From assembly GCA_021775755.1 (NCBI GenBank), contig JAJFHE010000038.1:93285-157284 (forward strand): 64,000 nucleotides of DNA. The letters run 5' to 3'. Below are positions 7,527-16,171 of this stretch, one piece after another. Below the pieces are notes generated by a model. The model saw only the letters and a list, made by a program, of their open reading frames with translations. It searched no databases and was not told where the DNA came from. Made by a program: the position numbers and the translations under genes. Source of the DNA: Hyphomicrobiales bacterium. GTDB lineage: Bacteria > Pseudomonadota > Alphaproteobacteria > Rhizobiales > JAJFHB01. How positions within the stretch are numbered: the first letter of the stretch is position 1; each line of letters opens with the position of its first letter.

Positions 7527-10460
7527 ATGGCGGACCGGAACAAGGTTGAACGGCTTCCATCGCCGGCCGATCGTTCTGCATTTGATCGTTTTCGTGAAAC
7601 TCTGACGGCAAAGGCCGGAGAGACCGAAAACAGTGCCTCGTCCTCGCTATTGAGCTGCGTGTCGGGTGACGCCGATGCCGCTGATTTTATTGCGACCGTT
7701 CTGGACGCATCGCCCCATCTCGCTTCACTGATCGACAAGTATCCGGGCGATGCTCTGAACGTGCTGACGGGCACAGCCGACAATGTGTTCGACGACATTT
7801 TGCGCGAAACCGCATCTGCCAGGCTGGCCGATTGTGACGAGGCGAACCTCATGTGCCAGCTGCGCCGCCAGAAGGCGCGGGCAGCCCTCGTCATCGCACT
7901 TGCCGATCTCGCGCGGTTGTGGTCGCTGGAGCGGGTGACCGGCGCCCTCAGCGCATTTGCCGACGCTGCGATAAAGACAGCCGTCGACTGGTTGCTGCAT
8001 GCGGCCCATCGCGGCGGCAAAATCGTATTGCCGGACCCCCACCAGCCCGGCCGATCAAGCGGTTATGTCGTGATTGCAATGGGCAAATACGGTGCCGGCG
8101 AGCTTAACTACTCAAGCGACGTTGATCTTATTGTCTTCTACGATCCGCACACCGCACCGGTGCCTGCCGGCAGCGATGTAGCAAAACTGTTCGTTCGCCT
8201 CACGCAAGGCCTCGTCAAACTTCTTCAGGAGCGCACCAGGGACGGGTACGTGTTCCGTACAGATCTCAGGCTCAGACCCGACCCGCGCGCGACCAGCGTT
8301 GCTATCTCAATCGACGCGGCAGCCCAATACTATGAAAGCATGGGGCAAAACTGGGAGCGTGCCGCGATGATCAAAGCGCGTCCGGTTGCGGGCGACATTT
8401 CGGCCGGCAGGGAATTCCTTTCGAACCTGGCTCCGTTCATCTGGCGCAAGTACCTAGATTTCGCAGCCATCGCCGACATTCAATCTCTCAAGCGACAAAT
8501 TCACGCCTTTAAAGGACACGGCGAGATAGCCGTTGAAGGTCACAACATCAAACTTGGCCGCGGAGGCATTCGCGAAATCGAGTTCTTCGTGCAAACACAG
8601 CAACTGATTGCCGGCGGCCGCATCCCCGAACTGCGCGGCAACCGGACGGTCGACATGCTGCACCGGCTGTCGGATTTTGACTGGATCTCATCATCTGCTG
8701 CGGAGGAACTGCAGGAGGCCTACGAGTTCCTACGCGCGCTCGAACACCGTCTGCAAATGATGGAAGACGAACAAACACACACTCTTCCCGTCGAAAGCGA
8801 CAAACTTGACCGTTTTTCGAGACTTGCAGGGTTTGATTCCCGCGATGCGCTGGCAAGCGAACTCATGAAATACCTGACGAGTGTTCAGGGCCACTACGCG
8901 GCGCTCTTCGAGGCGGCGCCCAGTTTGGGCGACGGCGAGGGAAGTCTCGTGTTTACCGGCGCTGATGACGATCCCGATACCATCGCCACACTCACGCGTA
9001 TGGGATATGAGAGAGCATCGGATGTGTCCGCAGCCATCCGCAGCTGGCACTTTGGCCGCGTTCCGGCAATGCGCAGCGCCAGGGCGCGCGAGCGTCTCAC
9101 GGAATTGACACCGGTGCTGCTTGATGCGCTGGCCCGAACCGGGCAGCCGGATCAGGCATTTCTCGCGTTTGACAAGTTCCTGTCGGGCCTCCCGGCAGGC
9201 GTTCAGCTGTTCTCCCTCCTGCATGCCAATCCCGCACTACTTGATCTTGTCGCCTCAATTCTCGGGGCTGCTCCCAAACTGGCGAAGTTCCTCAGCCAGC
9301 GCCCCCAGGTCCTGGACGCGGTTCTCGATCCAGGTTTCTTTGCGACCCTGCCTGACAGGGAAGAATTGGTTGATTACCTCCAAGGGGCTTTGCCCATTGA
9401 CGAGCCGTTTGAGGAGCTTCTGGACCGGGCCCGCGTTATCGGCCGCGAGCAGCGTTTCCGCATTGGCGTTCGTCTTCTATCGGATACGCTTGCCGGATAT
9501 GACGCGGGACGCGCCTATAGCACCGTGGCGGAGACGCTGGTCGCCAGGCTCTTTGAAATCGTGCGCCATGAATTCGAAGGCAAGCATGGCAGGCTCGAGG
9601 GAAGTGAGATGGCCATCGTTGGCATGGGCAAGCTCGGCAGCTCGGAAATGACCGCATCGTCGGATCTGGATCTTATGCTGATCTACGATACCCCACCGGG
9701 CGCACAATCCTCTGTCGGCGGCAAGCCATTGATGGCGAGCCAGTATTTCGGCCGTTACACGCAGCGTCTGATCAATGCGCTCACCGCCCCGACGGCGGAG
9801 GGGCGGTTGTATGAGGTCGATATGCGATTGCGCCCATCCGGTAACAAGGGACCGATCGCAACGCACATTGAAAGCTTTATCGATTATCATCGCGAGTCGG
9901 CGTGGACTTGGGAAAAGCTGGCTCTCACCCGCGCCCGCGTTGTTGCAGGCGATACCGATTTGTCGGCCCGCGTAAAGCAAAGCATTAGTAATGTGCTGTG
10001 CAGTGAGCGCGATCGCGCGGCCGTGGCGCGCGATGCCCGCGAGATGCGTCAACGCATCGTGGACGAAAAGCCGGCTGTAAATCATTGGGATCTCAAGCAG
10101 GCGCGCGGCGGGCTCGTTGATCTTGAGTTCATCTGCCAGTTCCTGCAGATCAGTTCAGCTTTTCAAACGCCGGAGGTGCTTGAGCCGAACACAGAACAGG
10201 CGTTTTCCGCACTGATACAGCACGGCGTTTTGCCGGAAACGGCCGGCATGGAACTCTGTGAAGCGCATCGCATGGTAACGGTGTTGAACCAGATCCTCAG
10301 TCTATGCGTGCAGAACGAGTTTTCACTGGAAGACGCTCCGCCAGCGCTTGGGGCGCTTCTGCTGCGCACTGCGGACATGCCGGACATGAAGCAGCTCGAC
10401 GCAGCGCTCAGGGGTCAGCAGGCTTTGGTGAAAGAAGCATTCGACCGGATTGTGTCATAG
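7527..10460 (+). CDS. glnE: Glutamine synthetase adenylyltransferase/deadenylase
   Basis: Bifunctional enzyme that adds AMP to glutamine synthetase or removes it, adjusting ammonia assimilation to nitrogen status with PII. The 977-residue length fits the family. Two nucleotidyltransferase domains are visible: an N-terminal one near residues 190-205 (NYSSDVDLIVFYD), which carries the de-adenylylating activity in E. coli, and a C-terminal one near 705-720 (ASSDLDLMLIYD), which carries adenylylation. Linker motifs GRGGIREIEFFVQ and ARGGLVDLEFICQ are typical. The ATG at 7527 has GGAG upstream. It lies 63 bases after the kinase gene, in the arrangement protease-regulator-kinase-glnE. Confidence 0.97.
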   Translation: MADRNKVERLPSPADRSAFDRFRETLTAKAGETENSASSSLLSCVSGDADAADFIATVLDASPHLASLIDKYPGDALNVLTGTADNVFDDILRETASARLADCDEANLMCQLRRQKARAALVIALADLARLWSLERVTGALSAFADAAIKTAVDWLLHAAHRGGKIVLPDPHQPGRSSGYVVIAMGKYGAGELNYSSDVDLIVFYDPHTAPVPAGSDVAKLFVRLTQGLVKLLQERTRDGYVFRTDLRLRPDPRATSVAISIDAAAQYYESMGQNWERAAMIKARPVAGDISAGREFLSNLAPFIWRKYLDFAAIADIQSLKRQIHAFKGHGEIAVEGHNIKLGRGGIREIEFFVQTQQLIAGGRIPELRGNRTVDMLHRLSDFDWISSSAAEELQEAYEFLRALEHRLQMMEDEQTHTLPVESDKLDRFSRLAGFDSRDALASELMKYLTSVQGHYAALFEAAPSLGDGEGSLVFTGADDDPDTIATLTRMGYERASDVSAAIRSWHFGRVPAMRSARARERLTELTPVLLDALARTGQPDQAFLAFDKFLSGLPAGVQLFSLLHANPALLDLVASILGAAPKLAKFLSQRPQVLDAVLDPGFFATLPDREELVDYLQGALPIDEPFEELLDRARVIGREQRFRIGVRLLSDTLAGYDAGRAYSTVAETLVARLFEIVRHEFEGKHGRLEGSEMAIVGMGKLGSSEMTASSDLDLMLIYDTPPGAQSSVGGKPLMASQYFGRYTQRLINALTAPTAEGRLYEVDMRLRPSGNKGPIATHIESFIDYHRESAWTWEKLALTRARVVAGDTDLSARVKQSISNVLCSERDRAAVARDAREMRQRIVDEKPAVNHWDLKQARGGLVDLEFICQFLQISSAFQTPEVLEPNTEQAFSALIQHGVLPETAGMELCEAHRMVTVLNQILSLCVQNEFSLEDAPPALGALLLRTADMPDMKQLDAALRGQQALVKEAFDRIVS

Positions 10461-10484
10461 CGGATTTTGCGCCGAGTTTTGCAA

Positions 10485-10518
10485 CGCCGCCATGATTCTG
10501 CGGCGGCGCGAATTTTCT
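10485..10518 (+). terminator. Rho-independent terminator after glnE
   Basis: CGCCGCC and GGCGGCG pair over 7 bases with a 10-base loop, then a T-rich tail (AATTTTCTT) 25-60 bases after the glnE stop. The strong GC stem plus T-run fits an intrinsic terminator closing the HtrA-kinase-glnE unit. Confidence 0.6.
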
Positions 10519-10621
10519 TAGACGGATTTTGCTGCCGCCAGTCGTTCAAGCATTGAGCAGAGGAAATGGGGTGGGGCTGCTCGCCAAATGATCGCGTAAC
10601 TTGAAACTCGGAGATGAGATT

Positions 10622-11452
10622 ATGAATGCCAGAGCCTACCCCCTAAAACTTACCGTTGGCCTGCTTGCATTAACGGTCGCGTTGGCCGGCGCGGTGTATG
10701 CGTCGTCAGATGACGCGGGGCCGGGAGCGGCCGCCGCGCAGCGTGCTTCCGAAGATGCGTCCTATGAAGTCGCACATGAGACCCACGGCGGCCAGGGCGG
10801 TTATCAGCGCCAGGGTCACGGTAATCACGGCTATGGTCACGGAGGTCATGGATATGGTCACGGCGGCCATGGCTACGGTCACGGAGATCATGGCTATGGC
10901 CACGGTGGCTACGGTCAGGGACATGGGCAAGGTCATGGGCACGGCGAGGGCCATGAGTACGGTCAGGGACATGGGCAGGGTCACGGCGAGGGTCAAGGCT
11001 ATGGCCACGGAGGCGATAACAGGCAGGCGCACGACGGCAGACGAGGTCGCCATAGCGGTCGTATGTTCCAGCGCCTTGATGCCAACGGTGACAACGCCAT
11101 CACCCGGGACGAGCTTGAACCTGCTGCTGATCGGCGTTTTGCGCGTTTCGACCTGAATGGTGATAACACGGTAAGTGCCGAAGAGATCGAGCAACACCTG
11201 CGTAAACGGCTGGAGCGTCGGCGCGACCGTGTCCTGAGCCTGTTCGACGCCAATGAAGATGGCACGATCACGCGTGAGGAGTTTGCCGGACGGATCGGTG
11301 AAATGTTCACCCGTGCCGATCGAAATGAAGATGGAGCCGTTTCGCGCCGTGAAGCCCGCAGAATGAGGCGGCACATGCGGCGGGCATGGCACGATGGGTT
11401 TGGAGCCGCCGATGGCGAGGCTCCCGAGGCCAATAGCGAGGAAGGCCAGTAA
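10622..11452 (+). CDS. Exported EF-hand protein with His/Gly-rich repeat
   Basis: 276-residue secreted or periplasmic protein. The ATG at 10622 has GGAG at good spacing and gives a signal peptide ending near AGAVYASS. Residues 66-131 are an almost pure His/Gly/Tyr/Gln repeat (HGYGHGG units), a likely transition-metal-binding segment. Four canonical EF-hand loops follow: D153-E164, D177-E188, D209-E220 and D233-E244, each with Asp at 1, Asn at 3, Asp at 5, Ser/Thr at 9 and Glu at 12, so calcium binding is expected. It is the first of four genes that continue with an ECF sigma factor, a membrane protein and a Spy/CpxP-like sensor, which suggests metal or envelope stress sensing. Confidence 0.85.
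   Translation: MNARAYPLKLTVGLLALTVALAGAVYASSDDAGPGAAAAQRASEDASYEVAHETHGGQGGYQRQGHGNHGYGHGGHGYGHGGHGYGHGDHGYGHGGYGQGHGQGHGHGEGHEYGQGHGQGHGEGQGYGHGGDNRQAHDGRRGRHSGRMFQRLDANGDNAITRDELEPAADRRFARFDLNGDNTVSAEEIEQHLRKRLERRRDRVLSLFDANEDGTITREEFAGRIGEMFTRADRNEDGAVSRREARRMRRHMRRAWHDGFGAADGEAPEANSEEGQ
10817..11014 (+). repeat. Coding tandem repeat, HGYGHGG units
   Basis: Degenerate 18-21 base tandem repeats (GGTCACGG-type units) encoding His-Gly-Tyr-Gly-His-Gly stretches at residues 66-131 of the EF-hand protein. Such repeats can gain or lose units by slippage, so repeat number may vary between strains. Confidence 0.8.
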
Positions 11453-11461
11453 AGGCAAGAT

Positions 11462-12100
11462 GTGCTGAGTCCGGCCGCACGAACGACGGATCCCGCTGCG
11501 GCGGGATCCGAACATCTGCAATCGCGCGCGCGCGATAATGATGTCGTGCGCGCTATCGCCAGCGGTCATGAACCGGCCTTGCGCGATGCGCTGACCGCGC
11601 ATTTCACAAGAGTGTACAAGCACCTGTACCGGCTAACGCGCAGCGAGGCGGATGCAGAGGATTTGACACAGGAAGTGTTTCTGCGGCTGTGGCGTTCTCC
11701 GCCGGATCTTGCCGGGTGCCGGGCGTCACTTTCCACTTGGCTCTACAGGGTCGCGACAAACCTGTTCATTGACTGGTATCGCCGCAGAAAACCGGAGACA
11801 CCGGACGAGAGCATCGATGTTGCGGCAGGCGAACCGGGCCCTGAAACGATAATGGCGCATAAACAAGTCTCAGGTGCGGTCGCCCAGGCGCTTTCGAACC
11901 TGCCGGTCCGTCAGTGCGCGGCACTGTCGCTTACCTACTACGAAGGGCTGTCCAACAAAGAGGCGGCCGAGGTGCTTGAGATATCCGTCGAAGCGCTTGA
12001 GTCGCTTTTGTCGCGCGCCCGGCGCGCCCTTAAGGGTGACCTTGCCCGCGAATGGCGCGACATGATTGCGGTTCTTGAGAAAACTGAAGTGACCATCTGA
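11462..12100 (+). CDS. ECF-type RNA polymerase sigma factor
   Basis: Extracytoplasmic-function sigma-70 factor, about 212 residues. Region 2 is seen at AHFTRVYKHLYRLTRSEADA and DLTQEVFLRLW, region 4 at LPVRQCAALSLTYYEGLSNK and EALESLLSRARRALK. The start is uncertain: a GTG at 11462 has AAAGG upstream, and a GTG at 11546 is the next option. A 10-base-pair hairpin lies inside the first codons if the upstream start is used. The gene sits 9 bases after the EF-hand gene and just before a membrane protein that could be its anti-sigma factor, so it probably controls this operon. Confidence 0.9.
   Translation: MLSPAARTTDPAAAGSEHLQSRARDNDVVRAIASGHEPALRDALTAHFTRVYKHLYRLTRSEADAEDLTQEVFLRLWRSPPDLAGCRASLSTWLYRVATNLFIDWYRRRKPETPDESIDVAAGEPGPETIMAHKQVSGAVAQALSNLPVRQCAALSLTYYEGLSNKEAAEVLEISVEALESLLSRARRALKGDLAREWRDMIAVLEKTEVTI
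11487..11510 (+). promoter_or_regulatory. Perfect 10-bp hairpin at the start of the ECF sigma gene
   Basis: CGGATCCCGC-TGCG-GCGGGATCCG: ten paired bases with a 4-base loop, 25 bases after the GTG at 11462 and 35 bases after the EF-hand stop. It could slow translation initiation of the sigma factor or cause partial transcription stop. No T-run follows. Confidence 0.45.
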
Positions 12101-12101
12101 C

Positions 12102-12620
12102 ATGACTGAGAAAAGTAAAATGGAAAACACAACACAGCAGCAACGGCTGAAACACTTGATCGCCACATACGGTGCGGACACCGCCCGTTGGCCCGACGAG
12201 TGGCGCGAGGCCGATGCACCGGACGTGTTGGCTGCGGAGCTTCAGACTGAATTGAGAGAGGCGAGGGCGCTCGATGATTTGTTGGTCCTCGACAGTGGGC
12301 CCGATGTTCCGCCAGGAACGATGAAACGTGTCGAAGCTTTTATACTGTCAAGCAGTCCGGCCACGATTCGGGCGCGCCGCGAAAGCGGCCTGAACGGGCT
12401 GTGGCAGGAGTTCGGCTGGCTGTTTGCACCGGCGGTACGACCGGGGTTTGCGCTGCTCGCGGCTTCCCTGGCGGCTGGCCTGTATCTCGGTCAGGCGGAT
12501 TTCATGGACCCCATCTCACTTGGCCTGCAGGTTGCATTGGAAGACCCATCGGTAGTGTCCGATGACAACCTGTTCGGCCTGCCCATGGAAACGGTGGGAT
12601 TTGTGGAGGACACATCATGA
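12102..12620 (+). CDS. Single-pass membrane protein, candidate anti-sigma factor
   Basis: 172-residue protein of no firmly recognised family. The N-terminal half is cytoplasmic in type, with YGADTARWPDEW, a pattern I associate with small regulators next to alphaproteobacterial ECF genes. One membrane helix lies around residues 110-130 (RPGFALLAASLAAGLYLG), leaving a short periplasmic tail. It starts one base after the sigma stop and overlaps the next gene by four bases (ATGA). Topology and position, directly after an ECF sigma gene, suggest it holds that sigma factor; this is inference, and no zinc-binding HxxxCxxC motif is present. Confidence 0.7.
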   Translation: MTEKSKMENTTQQQRLKHLIATYGADTARWPDEWREADAPDVLAAELQTELREARALDDLLVLDSGPDVPPGTMKRVEAFILSSSPATIRARRESGLNGLWQEFGWLFAPAVRPGFALLAASLAAGLYLGQADFMDPISLGLQVALEDPSVVSDDNLFGLPMETVGFVEDTS

Positions 12621-13138
12621 GCGAACGGGAAACACCCTTGGGCGATGACCGTAACGGTTTGGAACCGCCAGCGCCTCAACCGGCGCGCTCCGGGCGTTGG
12701 CTGCGCATTGCGCTCATTCTTTCGCTGGCCTTCAATCTGTTGTTCGTCGGGTTCGCGGCATCGCGCTTCATGCATCATGGGCCTCGACACCACCTCGGCG
12801 GTCCCAGATTGGGGTTCATTGCCGCTGAAGGCCGGCACTTCATTCGTGAGTTGCCGCGTGAGCGGCGCCGCGAATTGCGGGAAATCATGCGCTCTCACCG
12901 CGAGGAATTTCGCAGCGAGCGGATGGCGATGGAAGATGAAATGCGCAAGTTTGCGCAGGCGTTGCGTAGCGAGCCCTATGATCGTGCCGCTGTCGAACAG
13001 GCGCTCGGGTCTCTGCGCCAAAACGCTGGCGGACTTCTGAGCCGCGGCGAACAGGTGACACTGGAAGTTGTTTCTGCGCTGACCAGGGATGAGCGCGCAG
13101 GATTTTCAGAGAGATTGCTGGATCGCCTGGAACGCTGA
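12617..13138 (+). CDS. Spy/CpxP-like periplasmic metal-sensor protein
   Basis: 173-residue membrane-anchored periplasmic protein of the heavy-metal-resistance (Metal_resist, CnrX/ZraP-like) type. One N-terminal membrane helix (about 28-50) is followed by a His-rich patch (FMHHGPRHHLGG) and long Arg/Glu-rich helices (RERRRELREIMRSHREEF and DEMRKFAQALRSEPY), the usual all-helical build. In CnrX systems such a protein passes periplasmic metal signals to an anti-sigma factor; the gene order here matches that plan. The metal and exact role are not determined. Confidence 0.75.
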   Translation: MSERETPLGDDRNGLEPPAPQPARSGRWLRIALILSLAFNLLFVGFAASRFMHHGPRHHLGGPRLGFIAAEGRHFIRELPRERRRELREIMRSHREEFRSERMAMEDEMRKFAQALRSEPYDRAAVEQALGSLRQNAGGLLSRGEQVTLEVVSALTRDERAGFSERLLDRLER

Positions 13139-13142
13139 GGGT

Positions 13143-13160
13143 TTAGGGCCCAGACCCTAA
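13143..13160. terminator. Hairpin between convergent genes
   Basis: TTAGGG-CCCAGA-CCCTAA, a 6-base-pair stem in the 18-base gap between the convergent metal-sensor and kinase genes, overlapping the kinase stop codon. Probably a weak bidirectional terminator; no clear T-run on either side. Confidence 0.35.
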
Positions 13161-15496
13161 CTCTCGCTGTCCTCAAGAACGTCCGGGCCAATCGGCAAAG
13201 CCACTTGATCGTCCAATGACCACAGACGTGCTTCTGCCGCGATGGTGTCTGCTGTCGAACCGCCACTGCATTTTGTGTGTGTCGCAGCTGTGACGGGAAT
13301 TGACAGGCTGACCGATGTGCCAACGTTTTCTTCGCTTTCGATAGTGAAAATTCCATCGTGCATTTCGACCAGGGATTTTGAAATAGCCAGCCCCAGACCG
13401 CTGCCGCCTCGCGACTTCGTCATCTGGTTTTCGACCTGCTCAAAGGGTGTCCCCAACTTGTCTATATCGCTGGTTGGAATGCCGATGCCCGTGTCGTCGA
13501 TAGTCACGCGCAAACTTGAAACGGACCCTGTAGCCCGGATGGTTACCCGGCCGCCTTCGCGAGTGAATTTGATCGCGTTGGTCAGGAGGTTGATCAGGAC
13601 CTGCTTGAGTGCTCGTTTGTCAACGTCGGCTTGAAGATCCGCTTGAATGTCTTCAACGATCTCCACCCGTCCTTCATGCGCTCGTGGCGTGGCGATGCGA
13701 AGGCTTTCATCGATTACGGTGCCGATGTCGCACGTCTGGATGTCAAGACTGACGCGTCCCGCCTCAATTTTCGACATATCGAGGATATCGCTGATGACAT
13801 CGAGGAGATACTGGCCGCTGCGGTGAATGTCGCGCGCGTATTCGATGTATTTTTCCGTTTCGATCTTGCCGAACATCTCGTTTTTGATCACTTCGGAAAA
13901 TCCAATCACCGCGTTCAGTGGCGTGCGAAGTTCGTGGCTCATGTTTGCCAGAAACTCGGATTTCGACCGGTTTGCGGCTTCCGCCCTGGTCTTTTCAAGC
14001 GAGTATTTTTCAGCCAGATCGACAAGTTGTTGCGCCTGATGTTCCAGCGTCATGCGTGACTTTTGCAGGTCGCGCACCGTGTTCATCAACTCACGTTCGC
14101 CTTCCAGTAGTCGTTCCTCGTGCTTCTTGAGGGGCGTGATGTCGGTGCCGACACTGACAAATCCACCATCCTTCGTGCGACGCTCGTTGATATGCAGCCA
14201 GCGTCCATCGCCAAGCTGCGCTTCGAACGTGCTGCCGGCGTCGGGGTCCTTGTCGTTAACCGAGATGCGTGTGCGCACAAGCGGTTCTTTCGCCGCCTTG
14301 ATGACCTCGTCGTATGCGGTGCTCGGGCGAACAACGCTGGCTGGCAGATTGTGGAACTGCTGATACTTCGAATTGCAGATGACCAGCCGGTTGTCGCTGT
14401 CCCAGAGCACGAATGCTTCGGAGATGTTTTCGATGGCATCGCGAAGGCGCAGATCCGCCTGCAGATTGAGTTTGTCGGCGAGTTTCTGTTCGGTGATGTC
14501 GATGGCGATGCCGACAAGATGCGGTGCTTCTTCGCCCTGCGCGTCGGCAAGTTCCGCGCGCGCGCGCAGCCACACCCAGTGACCTTCCGCATGACGCATC
14601 CGGAACTCCCGGTCGATGGCCTTGCGGCCGTCACGTAGCATATCGTTGATAAGGACGTCCATACGCGGATCGTCAGGGTGCAGCCGGTCAATAACTTCAC
14701 CGTAGGACAACAGGTCACCGCGCGGTTTCAGACCCAGAATGTCGAACATCGAACGCGACCAGAATATATGGCCACGGGCGATATCCCAGTCCCACAGGCC
14801 GCAATGACCACGCTCCAGGGCCTTGTCCAGCCGGCTTGTCGCCAGAACAAGCGTGCGGTCGGCCTCGTCGGCGCGCGCGGACTGCCAGTGAAATGCCGAT
14901 CCGATCAGCATAAGAACCAGCGCTGTCGTGGTGAAAAGAGTGATCCCGACAACAAGTTCGCGGTTCCACTCCGAAAGACTGCCCTCCGGTTCGATCACAG
15001 CGGCGAGCCCGGGGTGATCCTCGAGCCGTTTCAGATATACGATCGCCGTTCCAATGCCGGCAATGGAGGTCTGGAACTGGCGCACCGAGTGATCGGCAAA
15101 GAGTCCCGCGCCGGAAGCGGAAATAATATCGTTGATGAGCGCGCCGTGTAACATCTCACCGTTCGCGCTCGTGGCACGAATAACGGCTGTCTGGTCAGTG
15201 ACCAGATAGATCCTGCGTCCGTCGCGCGCCTGATCCGGCAACGAAGCGTCGATATCACGATTTGTCGGCGTGCGGGGTATGCTGTAGGACGATTGCCCGC
15301 TTGCAAGCCGTTGGTCGATGCGGGTCGCGAGAAGTTCCAAATAGACTTCCGACAAGCGGGCATCGTCCTCGCTTCGTTCGTTGCTGCTCGCGACGAGGCT
15401 CGCCGTCATGCCGGCGCCAAGGCATGCGAGAAACAAAATGATGAGGCCCAGAATTACGCGGCGTAGGGTCTTTTCTGATAGCGAGAATGTCGCCAT
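13157..15496 (-). CDS. PAS-domain sensor histidine kinase, PleC/DivJ-like
   Basis: Membrane kinase of 779 residues. Two N-terminal helices (about 12-34 and 185-205) enclose a periplasmic region. PAS/PAC segments follow (ARGHIFWSRSMFDILGLKP; ENISEAFVLWDSDNRLVICN), then a coiled coil and the dimerisation domain with His521 (NMSHELRTPLNAVIGFSEV). The ATPase domain has DDTGIGIP and GGSGLGLAIS. No receiver domain is attached. The H-box context (FLANMSHELRTPLNAV, YARDIHRSGQYLLDVISD) is that of PleC/DivJ/PdhS cell-cycle kinases. The ATG at 15496 is preferred because a perfect palindrome lies just upstream; a TTG at 15568 would add 24 residues. Confidence 0.88.
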   Translation of the reverse strand: MATFSLSEKTLRRVILGLIILFLACLGAGMTASLVASSNERSEDDARLSEVYLELLATRIDQRLASGQSSYSIPRTPTNRDIDASLPDQARDGRRIYLVTDQTAVIRATSANGEMLHGALINDIISASGAGLFADHSVRQFQTSIAGIGTAIVYLKRLEDHPGLAAVIEPEGSLSEWNRELVVGITLFTTTALVLMLIGSAFHWQSARADEADRTLVLATSRLDKALERGHCGLWDWDIARGHIFWSRSMFDILGLKPRGDLLSYGEVIDRLHPDDPRMDVLINDMLRDGRKAIDREFRMRHAEGHWVWLRARAELADAQGEEAPHLVGIAIDITEQKLADKLNLQADLRLRDAIENISEAFVLWDSDNRLVICNSKYQQFHNLPASVVRPSTAYDEVIKAAKEPLVRTRISVNDKDPDAGSTFEAQLGDGRWLHINERRTKDGGFVSVGTDITPLKKHEERLLEGERELMNTVRDLQKSRMTLEHQAQQLVDLAEKYSLEKTRAEAANRSKSEFLANMSHELRTPLNAVIGFSEVIKNEMFGKIETEKYIEYARDIHRSGQYLLDVISDILDMSKIEAGRVSLDIQTCDIGTVIDESLRIATPRAHEGRVEIVEDIQADLQADVDKRALKQVLINLLTNAIKFTREGGRVTIRATGSVSSLRVTIDDTGIGIPTSDIDKLGTPFEQVENQMTKSRGGSGLGLAISKSLVEMHDGIFTIESEENVGTSVSLSIPVTAATHTKCSGGSTADTIAAEARLWSLDDQVALPIGPDVLEDSES

Positions 15497-15518
15497 CGTC
15501 ACGGGTAGAACTGGGAGC

Positions 15519-15538
15519 TTCAAGGAACGCTCCTTGAA
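15519..15538. promoter_or_regulatory. Perfect palindrome upstream of the PleC-like kinase
   Basis: TTCAAGGA-ACGC-TCCTTGAA, 8-base arms with a 4-base centre, 23 bases before the kinase ATG at 15496. It may be an operator or a leader hairpin. Confidence 0.45.
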
Positions 15539-15568
15539 AAACAGCTCACCGAGTTGGACCTTTGCCAA

Positions 15569-16171
15569 GGTACCTGACCCCTAGTTGTTTGAACCCCTGC
15601 GCCCGAATGCGACCGGTTGTGTAACCAACCAGGCTTTCGCTAACGCGACTTGAACAACGCACTGAGAAACTGAGACTGCTGACCAGAACACGCCGGGCCT
15701 TGCGGAGACAGTGGGCGCTTGGCGAAGATCGCAATGCTGGCCGCCTGGCCGCTGAAACGCAGTATATGACCGCGTTTCCACCCCTCGATCCTGGCGCCGG
15801 CATTCATCGTCCCACCAGCCACAATTGGCTGCATTCCTGCCGAATCACTTGACCCATTGATTCGAAGAACAAGTGATTTGTCCAGACCCAAGATGGCGGC
15901 AAGTAAGACCCTCACCACAGGCGCTGTGTTGCGCAGAGCTTCTTTCCAGTCTCCGCGGCGCAGGATGGACCCTTGAGGGCGACCGCCGGGTTGATTGAAT
16001 GCAAAAGAATTTAGCGCCGGTTGATCGCAGATTAGCGGCGCTCCCAGGGAGCGTAACATCGCTTGCACCAGTTTGCTCGATACCTGCCCGAGGCGCCGCT
16101 TGCGCTCCGAGCCATGCCTACTTCACCGCACATTGACGGCAAAATAGTGGCAAACAAATGCCCGCATTGCG
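15569..16171. other. 603-base interval without a convincing gene
   Basis: Lies between pepN and the kinase, both on the minus strand. A 142-codon open frame runs on the minus strand from 16068 to 15640, but I recognise no family, it has no clear ribosome site, and codon use (TTA, CTA, AAT, CAA) is unlike the neighbours. An inverted repeat AATCACTTG/CAAGTGATT (15843-15851, 15870-15878) may form a hairpin. The kinase promoter is expected at the 15.6 kb end. Confidence 0.4.

Noticed and set aside
10817..11014. Repeat array that could suggest CRISPR
   Set aside because: The units are coding, degenerate and have no spacers; they translate to a His/Gly repeat.
15569..15582. Shared GGTACCTGACCCCTAG-like string here and at 38254-38269
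   Set aside because: Only about 14 bases are similar and two occurrences are not enough to call a repeat family.
15640..16068. 142-codon open frame on the minus strand
   Set aside because: No family, no ribosome site and atypical codons, although it fills most of a 600-base gap; kept as an interval note.
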